This document shows, piece by piece, positions 26,399 to 35,907 of a stretch of 64,000 bases of DNA (the stretch's first letter is position 1; each line of letters begins with the position of its first letter). A program made the position numbers and the translations under genes. The stretch comes from Alkalihalophilus pseudofirmus OF4 (GTDB lineage Bacteria; Bacillota; Bacilli; Bacillales; Bacillaceae_D), in contig NC_013791.2 of NCBI RefSeq assembly GCF_000005825.2, forward strand, positions 1,674,001 to 1,738,000, given 5' to 3'. Under the pieces are notes generated by a model. It did not search any database. It had not been told where the DNA came from and saw only the letters and a list, made by a program, of their open reading frames with translations.

Positions 26399-26779
26399 TT
26401 GAGTCAATTTAATGAAAAGAAACCAATCTTTTTGCAAATCAAAGAAAAAATAGAGGATCAAATTTTCAAAGAACAATTAAAAGAGCATGATCAAATCCCT
26501 TCTACTACGCAAATGGTTCAATTTTATAAAGTGAACCACATCACGATTTCTAAAGGAATTAACCTGCTCGTCGATGAGGAGATTATCTATAAAAAACGAG
26601 GTGTTGGAATGTTTGTAGCTGCAGGTGCTAAAGAAAAGCTGGTACAAAAACGGAAAGATGTATTTATTGAAAACTTTGCTCAGCCTATGGTCGAAGAAGC
26701 TGATAAGTTGGGGCTGAGCGAGCAAGAACTAGATGATATTATCAAAAAATTAAAGGAGCGTGATACGAATGACCTTTAA
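26399..26779 (+). CDS. YtrA-type GntR transcriptional regulator
   Basis: A 126-residue GntR protein of the short YtrA type. The winged helix (about 8-77) contains PIFLQIKEKIEDQI, IPSTTQMVQFYKVNHITISKG and IYKKRGVGMFV, followed by a short helical dimerisation tail. The start is TTG at 26399; the nearby ATG leads to an early stop. It is the first gene of a three-gene operon with an ABC ATPase and a permease. Such regulators repress the operon until a cell-wall antibiotic or other stress is sensed; the inducer here is unknown. Confidence 0.85.
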   Translation: MSQFNEKKPIFLQIKEKIEDQIFKEQLKEHDQIPSTTQMVQFYKVNHITISKGINLLVDEEIIYKKRGVGMFVAAGAKEKLVQKRKDVFIENFAQPMVEEADKLGLSEQELDDIIKKLKERDTNDL

Positions 26780-27641
26780 ATTAGAGCTGAACAATGTTTC
26801 GCTAAAATACAAACAATTTGAAGCATTAAGAAATATCTCCTTTTCGATTAATCAGGAAGGGATTTACGGTTTAGTCGGTCGGAATGGGGCTGGTAAAACC
26901 ACTCTTCTCTCCCTCCTCGCCTCTTTTGTAGAGCCTTCATCAGGTACAATTACTATAGATGGTGAGAACCCATTTGAAAGTTCACGCATCATGCCACATG
27001 TAAATTTTATTTTTGAAGCGGACTATAAAGAGGAATATGATACGCCTTTGGACTATTTTGAATTCCATAAACGTTATCGTCCTGCCTTTGACATGACTTA
27101 TGCAAAAGAACTTGCCGCAAAATTTAAGCTGCCACTTGATAAAGCAATTTATAAACTATCAGACGGAAAACAATCTGCTCTAAATGTCATCCTTGGGCTT
27201 GCAAGCAGATCAAAAATTACGATATTTGATGAGGCCTATCGAGGAATGGACGCCCCTACACGTGAGTTGTTTTATAAGGAAGTCTTAAATGAACAAGAGA
27301 GGCATCCGCGAATTATGATCCTCTCTACTCATTTAGTTTCGGAGATGGAATATTTATTTGATCACGTTTTTATCATTGAGGATGGAAAAATGGTAATTGA
27401 TGAACCGTATGATGAGGTAATAAGCCGTGGGGTTACCTTTACTGGTGAGGCCGCAATAGTTGATACGCTCACTCGTGAATTGAACCGCATTCATGCTGAG
27501 CAGCTTGGGGGCACTAAGTCAGTGATGGTGTATGGTGAAGTAAGTGAAAATCTTTTAGTAGAAGCTGGACAATCAGGTGTGGAAATCAGCACAGTTACTC
27601 TTCAAAACTTATTTATCCATTTAACAGGCGAGGAGGATTAA
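26769..27641 (+). CDS. ABC transporter ATP-binding protein (YtrB-like)
   Basis: A 290-residue ATPase with Walker A GRNGAGKTT (about 36-44), a signature loop in the variant form LSDGKQSALN and Walker B ITIFDEAYRGMDA. The switch histidine is in LSTHLVSEME. The C-terminal 80 residues are extra to the core. The ATG at 26769 has GGAG 10 bp upstream and overlaps the regulator gene by 11 bp. With the following permease it would form an exporter of the YtrB type. LSDGK replaces the usual LSGGQ, as in several regulators' partner ATPases. Confidence 0.85.
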   Translation: MTFKLELNNVSLKYKQFEALRNISFSINQEGIYGLVGRNGAGKTTLLSLLASFVEPSSGTITIDGENPFESSRIMPHVNFIFEADYKEEYDTPLDYFEFHKRYRPAFDMTYAKELAAKFKLPLDKAIYKLSDGKQSALNVILGLASRSKITIFDEAYRGMDAPTRELFYKEVLNEQERHPRIMILSTHLVSEMEYLFDHVFIIEDGKMVIDEPYDEVISRGVTFTGEAAIVDTLTRELNRIHAEQLGGTKSVMVYGEVSENLLVEAGQSGVEISTVTLQNLFIHLTGEED

Positions 27642-27642
27642 A

Positions 27643-28371
27643 ATGGGGATTGATAAAAATTCTAGATATAAGAAAGTTACATTAGATTTCTATTTGATGC
27701 AAATGAAATGGGTGGCTTGGTTTATCCCAAGTGTATTAGTGGTCTATTTACTACTTGGACGCTTTCTCAGAGATAGTGTGGACCTAGATCTAGCGTTTCA
27801 TGCTTTTATGTATCAACCATCTAAGATCTTTATGCTTGTCTGTGGGATTATGGCCTGTTTTGCTTTCTTTAATTTCTATGTTAGAAATGGCGTGACGAGA
27901 AAGGATGTGTTTTTGGGTACATCAATCGCTGCGGCTCTTTTAGCTGTAAGCATTATCATCATCTCAACTTTACTATCAGCTGTTTTGATGCTCATAGGTT
28001 CATTGACAGCTTTTTCACCTGGAACAGGACAATTAGATTCTTTAGGTACAGATCTCAACTTGCTAACATTTATCCTATCTACTAGCTTGATCATCTTATC
28101 CTATTATATAGGAGGTTGGATCATCTCCGTTGGATTCTATAAATTCGGCTGGCTTATAGGAATGGCGTTTATTGCGGTTGGGGTTATGTTTCTCGCACTA
28201 ACTGATTTATTCTGGGAAAGAGAGATTGCTCATCCCATCGCAAATTCAATCAATCTCACCTTTCCAGAGCTACCCATTTTTACGTCGCTTATTGGGACGA
28301 TAGTGATCATTGCAGCTGGTCTTTGGCTCATTCGCCAATTGACAAAGCGAGTAAGGGTTAAATTACAGTGA
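27643..28371 (+). CDS. ABC transporter permease
   Basis: A 242-residue protein with six predicted helices and a short cytoplasmic N-terminus. It begins 1 bp after the ATPase stop, with GGCGAGGAGG ahead. No motif beyond the general ABC-2-like layout is visible; VRNGVTRKDVFLGT after the second helix is typical of Bacillus exporter permeases of this kind. It is the last gene of the operon, closed by a strong terminator. Substrate unknown; lipid or antimicrobial peptide handling is possible. Confidence 0.8.
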   Translation: MGIDKNSRYKKVTLDFYLMQMKWVAWFIPSVLVVYLLLGRFLRDSVDLDLAFHAFMYQPSKIFMLVCGIMACFAFFNFYVRNGVTRKDVFLGTSIAAALLAVSIIIISTLLSAVLMLIGSLTAFSPGTGQLDSLGTDLNLLTFILSTSLIILSYYIGGWIISVGFYKFGWLIGMAFIAVGVMFLALTDLFWEREIAHPIANSINLTFPELPIFTSLIGTIVIIAAGLWLIRQLTKRVRVKLQ

Positions 28372-28376
28372 TATAA

Positions 28377-28406
28377 AACAGCCTGAGGGTGCTCAGGCTG
28401 TTTTTT
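28377..28406 (+). terminator. intrinsic terminator of the gntR-ABC operon
   Basis: An 11 bp perfect stem (28377-28387 with 28392-28402), a GGTG loop and a six-T run end the operon 6 bp past the permease stop. The group II intron starts 4 bp after the T run. Confidence 0.9.
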
Positions 28407-28409
28407 CTA

Positions 28410-29617
28410 GTGCGCCCAGCATGGGTGCAATCTATAGGGTGAAAGTCCCGAACTGTGAAGGCAGAAGTAACAGTAGCTTAACGCAAGGGTGCCTGTGGTG
28501 ACGCAGGATCTGAAGGAAGCGAGCGGCAAACTTCCGGTCTGAGGAACACGAACTTCATATAAGGCTAGGTATCATTGGATGAGTCTGCTAGACAAGACGA
28601 AGCCCTTTCTGCCAAAGGTGATACAGAGTAAATGAAGCAGATAGATGGAAGGAAAGATTGTACTCTTACCTGGGGAGGTCTGACTGAAAAGCCGAGCACA
28701 CTCGGTAACCTATTTAGCGATAAATAGCTGAACAGTCAGAAGTCAGCAGAGGTCATAGTACTCGACTAGCTTAAGATAGTCGAGGAAGGACCGAACATTT
28801 AGGAAGAATGTGCGACTAGGCGTTCATTGTTTATGATGATACAGACAATCCAAATTGGACTTACTTAAAGGAGGAAACGGTGAATCCCGTGGGGGACTTT
28901 AAGAGGGTGGAATAAACAATGGCACAAATAGAACGGACATTCACGTGAGAGGATGTATCGAAATGATGAAACAACTGTTGTCACGGGACAATCTGATTTC
29001 GGCTCTTAAAAGGGTCGAAAAGAATAAGGGTAAACATGGTGTAGATGAAATGCCTGTAAAATCCCTACGAGCGCATCTTCTACTTAACTGGGACGAAATC
29101 CGAAATTCAATTAAAGACGGAACCTACGAGCCTATGCCAGTCAGACGGGTCGAAATCCCGAAACCGAATGGTGGCATAAGGTTACTAGGCATTCCATCTC
29201 AATGGAAGAGCGCATTGAGAAGATCAATAAATATCTCGTTGGATGGTGTGGATATTTTGCCTTGGCGGATACGCCAACTCCCTTTAAACGGCTTGATGAA
29301 TCACTGAGAAGAAGACTTCGGATGTGTCTATGGAAGCAATGGAAATCACCTAAAACCAAAACAAAAAGGCTTATCTCACTTGGAGTTCCCAAGGAGAAAG
29401 CCTATGAATGGGGTAATTCCCGCAAGAAATATTGGCGCATCTCGAACAGTCCTGTTTTAAACACAACGCTTAACCTAGAGTTTTGGCGAAAGAAAAAGCT
29501 AAAAAGTCTAGTAGATAGATACAACCACTTACGTCATACCTAAGTGAACCGCCGTATACGGATCCGTACGTACGGTGGTGTGAGAGGTCGGAGGCTAGTC
29601 GCCTCCTCCTACTCGAT
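28410..29617 (+). mobile_element. group II intron with internally deleted maturase gene
   Basis: The 5' end reads GTGCGCCCAGCATGGGTG, a typical group II intron start. Near the 3' end, domain V forms an 8 bp stem (29548-29555 with 29572-29579) plus a short upper stem. Domain VI follows (GGAGGC and GCCTCC arms near 29590-29606), and the intron ends near 29617. It lies directly behind a terminator, the site type favoured by class C introns. The encoded reverse transcriptase is disrupted, so it can move only if helped in trans. Both boundaries are estimated. Confidence 0.85.
28963..29543 (+). pseudogene. broken group II intron reverse transcriptase/maturase
   Basis: About 78 N-terminal codons survive (LSRDNLISALKRVEKNKG through RRVEIPKPNGGIRLLGIPS). 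Near 29193-29202 the frame switches directly to the C-terminal maturase part (EERIEKINKYLVGWCGYF through YWRISNSPVLNTTL, ending LRHT at 29543), about 113 codons. The whole catalytic palm with the YADD motif is missing, roughly 230 codons compared with the usual 420. The two parts are in different frames. No endonuclease domain follows, in line with class C or D introns. Confidence 0.85.
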
Positions 29618-29620
29618 TAA

Positions 29621-30004
29621 TTAGATAATCATGAGCAAACACAATAGAAAAGCCATTCCAGAGAGCGGAGTCATAATCACTCTCTCTTTTTTACTTTTTG
29701 AAATAAGGTTTGCAAAAGTATTCACTCCTAGAAAAATCGTGAACACCCAAACTAATACATTTGTTGGCAAACTAAAAATGGCGTTAGTGAGCACACCCCC
29801 ATGTACTAAGAATACATAACCCATAAATAAAAGAATTAAAACATTGAAAGCACTAACTATTCTAAGCGGGACAGGCAAGACTTTATAATAACCGCCCATG
29901 GCTGCTTCTCTTAGAGGGAAACCTAAGGAAAGTAGTACTTGGAAAATAGCGATGATAAAAAATAAAATCGTAACAAGTATGGTTGCGGAAATAGTTAGAT
30001 CGAT
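29621..30004 (-). CDS. membrane protein with apparent ATC start codon
   Basis: A four-helix membrane protein of unknown family. From the first ATG (29899) it would be 92 residues, but the frame is open for 35 more codons that encode a convincing first helix (TISATILVTILFFIIAIF) and linker. No ATG, GTG, TTG or CTG occurs in that stretch. An ideal AAGGAGG lies 8 bp before an ATC at 30002-30004, right after an in-frame TAA. I take ATC as the start, or as a mutated ATG, giving 127 residues. Confidence 0.6.
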   Translation of the reverse strand: MDLTISATILVTILFFIIAIFQVLLSLGFPLREAAMGGYYKVLPVPLRIVSAFNVLILLFMGYVFLVHGGVLTNAIFSLPTNVLVWVFTIFLGVNTFANLISKSKKERVIMTPLSGMAFLLCLLMII

Positions 30005-30152
30005 GGTTTACGCCTCCTTAAATAGATATTTCATATTCTATTTTACACTTTGACATATCACTTTTCTATTCTTTTCCATTTTTGATTAGAATTTTTGAAT
30101 AAATGCTTTCTTAAGAAATGACGACCTTTTAACTGACTATATAAATGTACTA

Positions 30153-31052
30153 TTAATTATCTTCTCTATAAGGATTAATATGAATCATGACTTTTTTTAC
30201 ATTTTGATGGGTGTTTAAAAGGTTTGATTTCACTTTTTTTGAAATCGAATGACCGTCTTCTACACTTATATGCGGTTCGACACTTACTTTAAGATCAATG
30301 ACAACGTAATGCCCGTGGTTTCTTGCTAGCAGTTCATCAACTCGTTTTACGCCTTTTACACTTAAGATCGTTTCCATGAACGGCTTTGTTTTCTCTTTAT
30401 CTAATACTTGTTCCATCATAATTAAGCTTGATTCTTTTCCTAACGAGAACCCTACTTTAATTACGAGCAAAGAGACGAAAATACCAGCTAACGGATCTAA
30501 ATAAAGAAGTGCCGCGTTATTACTGTATGTACCAATGATCGATCCAAGCACCCCGATAAATGCAGCAATAGATGATAAGGCGTCTGAGCGGTGATGCCAT
30601 GCTTCTGCTAATAACACAGGACTGTCGATCTTTTTAGCAAGTCTATATTTATATTGAAACATCACTTCTTTTACACCGATCGAAAATAGAATGACAATCA
30701 GTGCGATCCAGCCAGGTGAAGAACTTGGGGCTTCTCCTAAAAATCCTTTTGCTGAGGAAAAAGCAATTTCTACCCCTACGATGATTAATAAAATGGCCAC
30801 AATAATGGTTGCGATGTTCTCAGCTTTCCCGTGACCGTATGGATGATCTTCATCTGGAGGCTTTTGTGCTGTCCGAAGGCCAAACAAAGCTGCAAATGAT
30901 CCTGCAATATCGGATGCTGAGTGAGCAGCATCTGCAATCAGTGCACGGCTACCTGTAAGCCAGCCAGCAACCCCTTTTATAATAGCTAATAACGCATTTA
31001 CAATAATACCAATCCAAGTAGCAGTTTCTGCTTGTTTAAAATTACTGCTCAT
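30153..31052 (-). CDS. cation diffusion facilitator (CDF) metal exporter
   Basis: A 299-residue CDF transporter with six helices and a cytoplasmic C-terminal domain (about 210-299). Metal site residues are in SRALIADAAHSASD (helix 2) and EAWHHRSDALSS (helix 5), the D/H pattern for zinc, iron or manganese export by proton exchange. The ATG at 31052 follows GAGGTGGTAGT; an upstream ATG lacks a site. The loop PYGHGKAE is conserved in the family. Metal identity is uncertain. It stands alone. Confidence 0.9.
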   Translation of the reverse strand: MSSNFKQAETATWIGIIVNALLAIIKGVAGWLTGSRALIADAAHSASDIAGSFAALFGLRTAQKPPDEDHPYGHGKAENIATIIVAILLIIVGVEIAFSSAKGFLGEAPSSSPGWIALIVILFSIGVKEVMFQYKYRLAKKIDSPVLLAEAWHHRSDALSSIAAFIGVLGSIIGTYSNNAALLYLDPLAGIFVSLLVIKVGFSLGKESSLIMMEQVLDKEKTKPFMETILSVKGVKRVDELLARNHGHYVVIDLKVSVEPHISVEDGHSISKKVKSNLLNTHQNVKKVMIHINPYREDN

Positions 31053-31211
31053 ACTACCACCTCTATAATTCTTTCTCTCGTTCAAACGTGCTAGTATATC
31101 CTACCAAACGACATTTGTGTGGGTCTATAGCAATCTTTTTGTTAAAGAGAACACTTATTATAGAAAGCTAACACTTCTAAACTTGTCCAAAAAAGTTGCC
31201 TTAACACAAAA

Positions 31212-31238
31212 CCTCCTAAAGCATCTCGCTCTAGGAGG
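31212..31238 (-). terminator. intrinsic terminator
   Basis: A 7 bp stem CCTCCTA/TAGGAGG (31212-31218 with 31232-31238) is followed by TTTTG on the minus strand. It lies just past the stop of the degenerate membrane-protein fragment. Confidence 0.6.
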
Positions 31239-31244
31239 CATATA

Positions 31245-31406
31245 TTACTTATAAAATAAATAAGCAATCGGCGCAGCAATTAAAATTGATAGAATGGTTC
31301 GCTGTACCCAAAGGACCAGCAGTTTAGGAATACTTATTGGAATATCAGTTGAAAGAATACAAGGAATTAAAGCTGAGAATAAGAGAATAGATGAAAAGAG
31401 CAGCAG
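31245..31406 (-). pseudogene. C-terminal fragment of a DUF2798-like membrane protein
   Basis: Beyond the hutG stop, the same frame stays open for 53 codons and ends at a TAA at 31245-31247, with a terminator right after. The peptide LLVLWVQRTILSILIAAPIA looks like the second helix of a DUF2798-type protein (W-x-R...A-x-P-I-A). It has no start codon of its own, and the hut terminator hairpin occupies its upstream edge. It is best read as the tail of a gene whose front was lost when the hut operon came to lie next to it. Confidence 0.4.
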
Positions 31407-31420
31407 CTACTGCTCTTTTC
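31393..31420 (-). terminator. intrinsic terminator of the hutUIG operon
   Basis: A perfect 11 bp stem (31393-31403 with 31410-31420) carries the hutG stop codon in its loop. TTTTC follows the stem on the minus strand. Confidence 0.8.
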
Positions 31421-32402
31421 GTTGCATAAAACCAGTTAAAAAGGAAAGCATCACATGGACCCCTGTTTTGACGGTTGCTTGTGCTACATCTTTTGTCGGG
31501 TCAAGGCATACGATGTCCATCGCACATACTTTTTGTGAAGCGCCGGCTATTTGAACGGCTTCTAGTAATTCGTGTACATACATCCCGCCTGGGGTCGCAG
31601 CAGGGGCACCTGGTCCTGCGCTAATATCTAATACATCCATATCAACCGTGAAATAGATTTTATCGACCTTCGCTTCAAGCTTGCTGAGGGCTTCACCGAT
31701 TACTTGTTCCATCCCCTTCTGACGTGCTTCTTTCATCGTCATATAATTCACACCAGCTTCATCAGCATACGTTTTGAGCGAACGTGCGTTAAAGAAGCCG
31801 TGCAAACCAATATTGTATACATCCTCCCCGCGAACTACCTGATTCTCAAGCAGGTTTCGGATCGGCGTACCGTTTGAAGGACCGTTATCTGTAAGGTCTC
31901 GCAGGTCAAAATGAGTATCGAGCTGCAGAATGCCCACTCGCTCTTTCGGATGGATATCTTTATAGCCTTTGATGAGCTGTGCCGTAATCGAATGATCGCC
32001 TCCGATCATGATGGGAAGAGAATTTGGATGATTTGACTGTATGGCTTTCATCGCGTCGCGGATATTTTGATGACAGATTGAAATGTCAGTTACATGCTCC
32101 CTCACATCACCCAGATCAACGACTCTAAGTTCTGATAAATCGAGCTCTTCATCTAAGTTATACGTAGTAAATGACTTCCACGCTCTTCTAAATGCCTCAG
32201 GATTCTCGCTTGCACTTGATGCAGAGATCGAGGAGCGTGAAAGAGGAACTCCTAATATGACAGCATCATAAGCTCCCCATTCTTCTTGATGATGTGCATC
32301 AATGGGCTCTATCCATTGGTGCACTTTTGGTTCTGATACGTTTTCTCCCCTAGTCCAACTGAATGGCGGTGGATTTAAGAGCGGGTATGGATAGCTGCTC
32401 AT
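31407..32402 (-). CDS. hutG: formimidoylglutamase
   Basis: A 331-residue ureohydrolase of the arginase fold that splits formimidoylglutamate into glutamate and formamide, the last step of histidine breakdown. The two-manganese site is seen as IMIGGDHSIT, LQLDTHFDLRDL and FTVDMDVLDIS. The ATG overlaps the hutI stop (ATGA), so the two are coupled. As last gene of the hutU-hutI-hutG operon its identity is firm. The stop lies inside the terminator loop. Confidence 0.93.
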   Translation of the reverse strand: MSSYPYPLLNPPPFSWTRGENVSEPKVHQWIEPIDAHHQEEWGAYDAVILGVPLSRSSISASSASENPEAFRRAWKSFTTYNLDEELDLSELRVVDLGDVREHVTDISICHQNIRDAMKAIQSNHPNSLPIMIGGDHSITAQLIKGYKDIHPKERVGILQLDTHFDLRDLTDNGPSNGTPIRNLLENQVVRGEDVYNIGLHGFFNARSLKTYADEAGVNYMTMKEARQKGMEQVIGEALSKLEAKVDKIYFTVDMDVLDISAGPGAPAATPGGMYVHELLEAVQIAGASQKVCAMDIVCLDPTKDVAQATVKTGVHVMLSFLTGFMQRKEQ

Positions 32403-33673
32403 ACCAGCCTTCCCCCATTTACCACGACCTTGCCGCCTTTAATAACCGTTTCGGTATGGTTGACGCCGTAATGGTATTGAAGCTGCATGTAATTAGGAAC
32501 ATCAAGAATGACAACATCCGCCTTCTTCCCAACTTCAATACTTCCAACTTCATGACCGCGGTTAATGGCATGTGCCGCATTAATCGTTGTTGCTGTAATG
32601 ACTTCTGCCGGTGTCATCCCCATTTTCAAGCATCCGAGATTCATAATGAGCGGCAAGGAAACCGTTGGCGATGACCCTGGGTTACAATCTGTAGAGAGTG
32701 CAACAGGAACACCGGTATCAATCATTTTGCGTCCATTTGCTGAATCGGCCATTAAAAAGAAGGCTGTACCAGGCAGGAGAACACCGATGACTCCTTTATC
32801 AGCCATCATTTTCATCCCTTCATCAGATGCTTTCAAAAGATGATCGGCAGACACTGCCCCGACTTCTGCTGCTGTTTCCGCACCGCCGTAAGGTTCAATT
32901 TCATCCGCATGAATCTTAGGCTTCAGTCCATGCTTGAGACCAGCTTCTAAAATGCGTTTTGATTGCTCAGGCGTAAACACCCCATGTTCACAAAACACAT
33001 CATTAAATTCAGCTAGCCCTGCTTCAGCGACTTTAGGGATCATTTCATTAATCACAATATCGACAAATTGATCTGGATTTTCTTTATAATCACCAGGCAC
33101 CGCATGAGCTCCCATAAAGGTGGAAACGATATCGATACAATGTGAGTTATTTAGTTTTTTGGCTACTTCAAGCTGCTTCATTTCATGTTCAAGTGATAAC
33201 CCGTAGCCGCTCTTTGCTTCGACTGTAGTCACACCATGCATTAAAAATTTATCCAAGCGTCGTTTGCTTTCAGTGAAAAGCTGCTCTTGACCTGCTTCTC
33301 TTGTGGCGCGCGTTGTAGCATGAATGCCGCCTCCTGCATTCATAATCTCCATATAAGAGGACCCTTCTAGGCGCATGTTAAATTCATTTTCACGGCTGCC
33401 AGCAAAAACAAGGTGAGTGTGCGGGTCTACAAAACCAGGTGCGACCACTTTTCCGCGAGCATCGATTACTTCAGCTTCATCCAAACGATTTTGATAGTCT
33501 GCTAGGATCTCTTCGTCTGTTCCTACCGCATGAATGTTACCGTCCTCAATCCACACACTTCCGCCTTTAATAATATGAAGCTCTTCCATTCTTTCTTTTG
33601 TAAGAGGCGCATCTGAGCCTCCTTTTAACGTAATCACTTCATTTGCATGTCTTATAAATATAGCTTTACTCAT
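32399..33673 (-). CDS. hutI: imidazolonepropionase
   Basis: A 424-residue amidohydrolase that opens the ring of imidazolonepropionate to formimidoylglutamate, step three of histidine breakdown. Metal ligands are in VDPHTHLVFAGSRENEF, KIHADEIEPYGGAE and LSTDCNPGSSPT; VEAKSGYGLSLEHE is a further family mark. Length is normal. It lies 13 bp downstream of hutU and overlaps hutG by 4 bp. Confidence 0.95.
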   Translation of the reverse strand: MSKAIFIRHANEVITLKGGSDAPLTKERMEELHIIKGGSVWIEDGNIHAVGTDEEILADYQNRLDEAEVIDARGKVVAPGFVDPHTHLVFAGSRENEFNMRLEGSSYMEIMNAGGGIHATTRATREAGQEQLFTESKRRLDKFLMHGVTTVEAKSGYGLSLEHEMKQLEVAKKLNNSHCIDIVSTFMGAHAVPGDYKENPDQFVDIVINEMIPKVAEAGLAEFNDVFCEHGVFTPEQSKRILEAGLKHGLKPKIHADEIEPYGGAETAAEVGAVSADHLLKASDEGMKMMADKGVIGVLLPGTAFFLMADSANGRKMIDTGVPVALSTDCNPGSSPTVSLPLIMNLGCLKMGMTPAEVITATTINAAHAINRGHEVGSIEVGKKADVVILDVPNYMQLQYHYGVNHTETVIKGGKVVVNGGRLV

Positions 33674-33686
33674 GTTATCTCTCCTC

Positions 33687-35357
33687 TTAGTTCTCGTCTT
33701 TTAGCATCGGCATATTGATACCCTTCTCACGTGCTGTTTTCTTAGCAAGGTCATATCCTGCATCTGCATGCCTGACGACACCCATCCCAGGGTCAGTTGT
33801 CAGAACGCGTTCAATGCGAGCTTCAGCTTCCTTCGTACCATCTGCTACGATAACGACGCCCGCATGCAGAGAATACCCCATTCCTACTCCGCCTCCGTGA
33901 TGAACAGAAACCCATGTTGCACCGCCGACAGCATTAACCATCGCATTTAAAATCGGCCAGTCAGAGACTACATCTGACCCATCCTTCATTCCCTCTGTTT
34001 CACGGTTAGGTGAGGCAACCGAACCTGAATCAAGGTGGTCACGCCCAATAACGACTGGTGCTTTTAACTCGCCGCTTGCGACCATGTCGTTTAAAATCTT
34101 TCCGAATCGTGCACGCTCTCCGTAACCTAACCAGCAAATACGAGACGGCAGCCCTTGAAATTGAATTTTGTCCTGCGCCATGCGGATCCAGTTACAAAGA
34201 TGTTCATTATCACCGAACTCACGAAGAATCGCTTGATCTGTTTTGTAAATATCTTCAGGGTCTCCGGATAACGCTACCCAGCGGAACGGCCCTTTCCCTT
34301 CACAGAACTGTGGGCGGATATACGCCGGTACAAAACCAGGGAAATCAAATGCATTTTCTACCCCTTCATCTTTAGCTACCTGACGGATGTTATTACCATA
34401 ATCAAATGTCACAGACCCGCGGTTCATCATCTCAAGCATCGCTCGAACATGCTGTGCCATTGACGATTTTGAACGCTTCACGTATTCTTGCTCATCCGTT
34501 GCCCGTAGTTCTGCCGCTTCTTCTAATGACATTTGAGATGGAATATAGCCGTTTAATGGATCATGAGCAGAAGTTTGGTCGGTTAACACATCTGGAATAA
34601 ACCCTCTGTTAATCATCTCTGGAAGCAGATCAGCTGCGTTGCCTAACAACCCAATTGATAATGCCTTGCCATCACGCTTAGCTTCCTCAGCTAGTTTGAT
34701 TGCTTCATCTAAAGTTACAGCTTTTACATCGGTGTAACGAGTCTCAATACGGCGGTCAATTCGTGTCTCGTCTACTTCAATGGCAATACAAACGCCACCG
34801 TTCATTGTTACAGCTAACGGTTGAGCCCCGCCCATGCCGCCAAGACCGGCAGTTACCGTAATCGTTCCTTGGAGAGTATTATTAAATGTCTGCTTAGCAA
34901 GCTCGGCAAAAGTTTCATATGTCCCTTGAACAATTCCTTGCGAGCCGATGTAGATCCAGCTTCCCGCTGTCATTTGCCCGTACATCATTAAGCCTTTCTT
35001 ATCTAACTCGTGGAAGGTCTCCCAGTTTGCATACGCTGGTACGATGTTTGAATTAGCAAGTAATACACGCGGAGCATCCGTATGTGTTTTAAAAACGACA
35101 ACGGGTTTACCCGACTGCACAAGCAAGGTCTCGTCAGCCTCTAACTTCTTCAAACTGTCAACGATCGCATCAAAGCTTTCCCAATTACGAGCAGCCTTTC
35201 CGATCCCTCCATAAACAACAAGATCTTTCGGACGTTCCGCTACATCCGCATCTAAGTTATTCATCAACATACGCAATACCGCTTCTTGCTGCCAGCCTTT
35301 TGTGTTGAGCTTGGTTCCTGTATAACGTTTAACTTTACCGTTTGTAACCGTATTCAT
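33687..35357 (-). CDS. hutU: urocanate hydratase
   Basis: A 556-residue NAD-dependent enzyme that adds water to urocanate, step two of histidine breakdown. Recognisable segments are [18 protein letters not shown] (NAD-binding), [19 protein letters not shown] and [16 protein letters not shown]. The start follows AGGGGGTAGGTAAAA. In B. subtilis hutU follows hutH directly; here it leads its own operon about 13 kb away from hutH. Its promoter region (35358-35580) has no clear cre or HutP-type hairpin. Confidence 0.95.
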   Translation of the reverse strand: MNTVTNGKVKRYTGTKLNTKGWQQEAVLRMLMNNLDADVAERPKDLVVYGGIGKAARNWESFDAIVDSLKKLEADETLLVQSGKPVVVFKTHTDAPRVLLANSNIVPAYANWETFHELDKKGLMMYGQMTAGSWIYIGSQGIVQGTYETFAELAKQTFNNTLQGTITVTAGLGGMGGAQPLAVTMNGGVCIAIEVDETRIDRRIETRYTDVKAVTLDEAIKLAEEAKRDGKALSIGLLGNAADLLPEMINRGFIPDVLTDQTSAHDPLNGYIPSQMSLEEAAELRATDEQEYVKRSKSSMAQHVRAMLEMMNRGSVTFDYGNNIRQVAKDEGVENAFDFPGFVPAYIRPQFCEGKGPFRWVALSGDPEDIYKTDQAILREFGDNEHLCNWIRMAQDKIQFQGLPSRICWLGYGERARFGKILNDMVASGELKAPVVIGRDHLDSGSVASPNRETEGMKDGSDVVSDWPILNAMVNAVGGATWVSVHHGGGVGMGYSLHAGVVIVADGTKEAEARIERVLTTDPGMGVVRHADAGYDLAKKTAREKGINMPMLKDEN

Positions 35358-35583
35358 TTTTACCTACCCCCTAGATGTATTAATTTAATTGTATACAGAT
35401 TATTCTTGAAGTTATTTATAGATTCGTGCTGATTTTATGATTTGTTGCATAAGTTTTTGGTATTGGTGTCTCATTTATGAATGATTTATAGTTTCCTATC
35501 TTTTAATATAAATAGAACAAGGAGATTAATATTGGTATTTCTAACTAAATTGGATGAGCTATAGATATAGTAGATTAAATATA

Positions 35584-35613
35584 AAAGGAGCTTCCGTGTG
35601 AGGAAGCTCCTTT
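35584..35613 (-). terminator. intrinsic terminator
   Basis: A perfect 12 bp stem (35584-35595 with 35602-35613) lies 14 bp past the stop of the 90-residue protein gene. T-rich sequence follows on the minus strand. Confidence 0.85.
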
Positions 35614-35627
35614 ACTCTCCTGAATTA

Positions 35628-35900
35628 TTACACTGGGGTTTTCAACCGATCTATAAATTGAACCGCGGTAATAACAGCAGAACCTAAGGCAAATAGTACA
35701 CCGCCAATAATGATAATGGCGTTTGTATAGCTTTTCGTAACCGTCTCAAAAAGATGAGTATCGGCCATTCCGCCTTGTGAGTTTAGCCAAGAATGTGATA
35801 GCCCGAGGCCAATGTTAACACTGAATAATAATATAATTAAACCTGACGCGCCAACTATAGCACCGAATGTCATAAGACTCTTAAATGTTTCTTTATCCAT
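35628..35900 (-). CDS. small two-helix membrane protein
   Basis: A 90-residue protein with two hydrophobic helices (about 8-30 and 58-80) joined by a polar loop (SHSWLNSQGGMADTHLF). The ATG at 35900 is preceded by GAGG at 5 bp; an upstream in-frame ATG has no site. It follows the coiled-coil microprotein gene by 7 bp, forming a two-gene operon. The family is unknown. Confidence 0.6.
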   Translation of the reverse strand: MDKETFKSLMTFGAIVGASGLIILLFSVNIGLGLSHSWLNSQGGMADTHLFETVTKSYTNAIIIIGGVLFALGSAVITAVQFIDRLKTPV

Positions 35901-35907
35901 GCGATCC

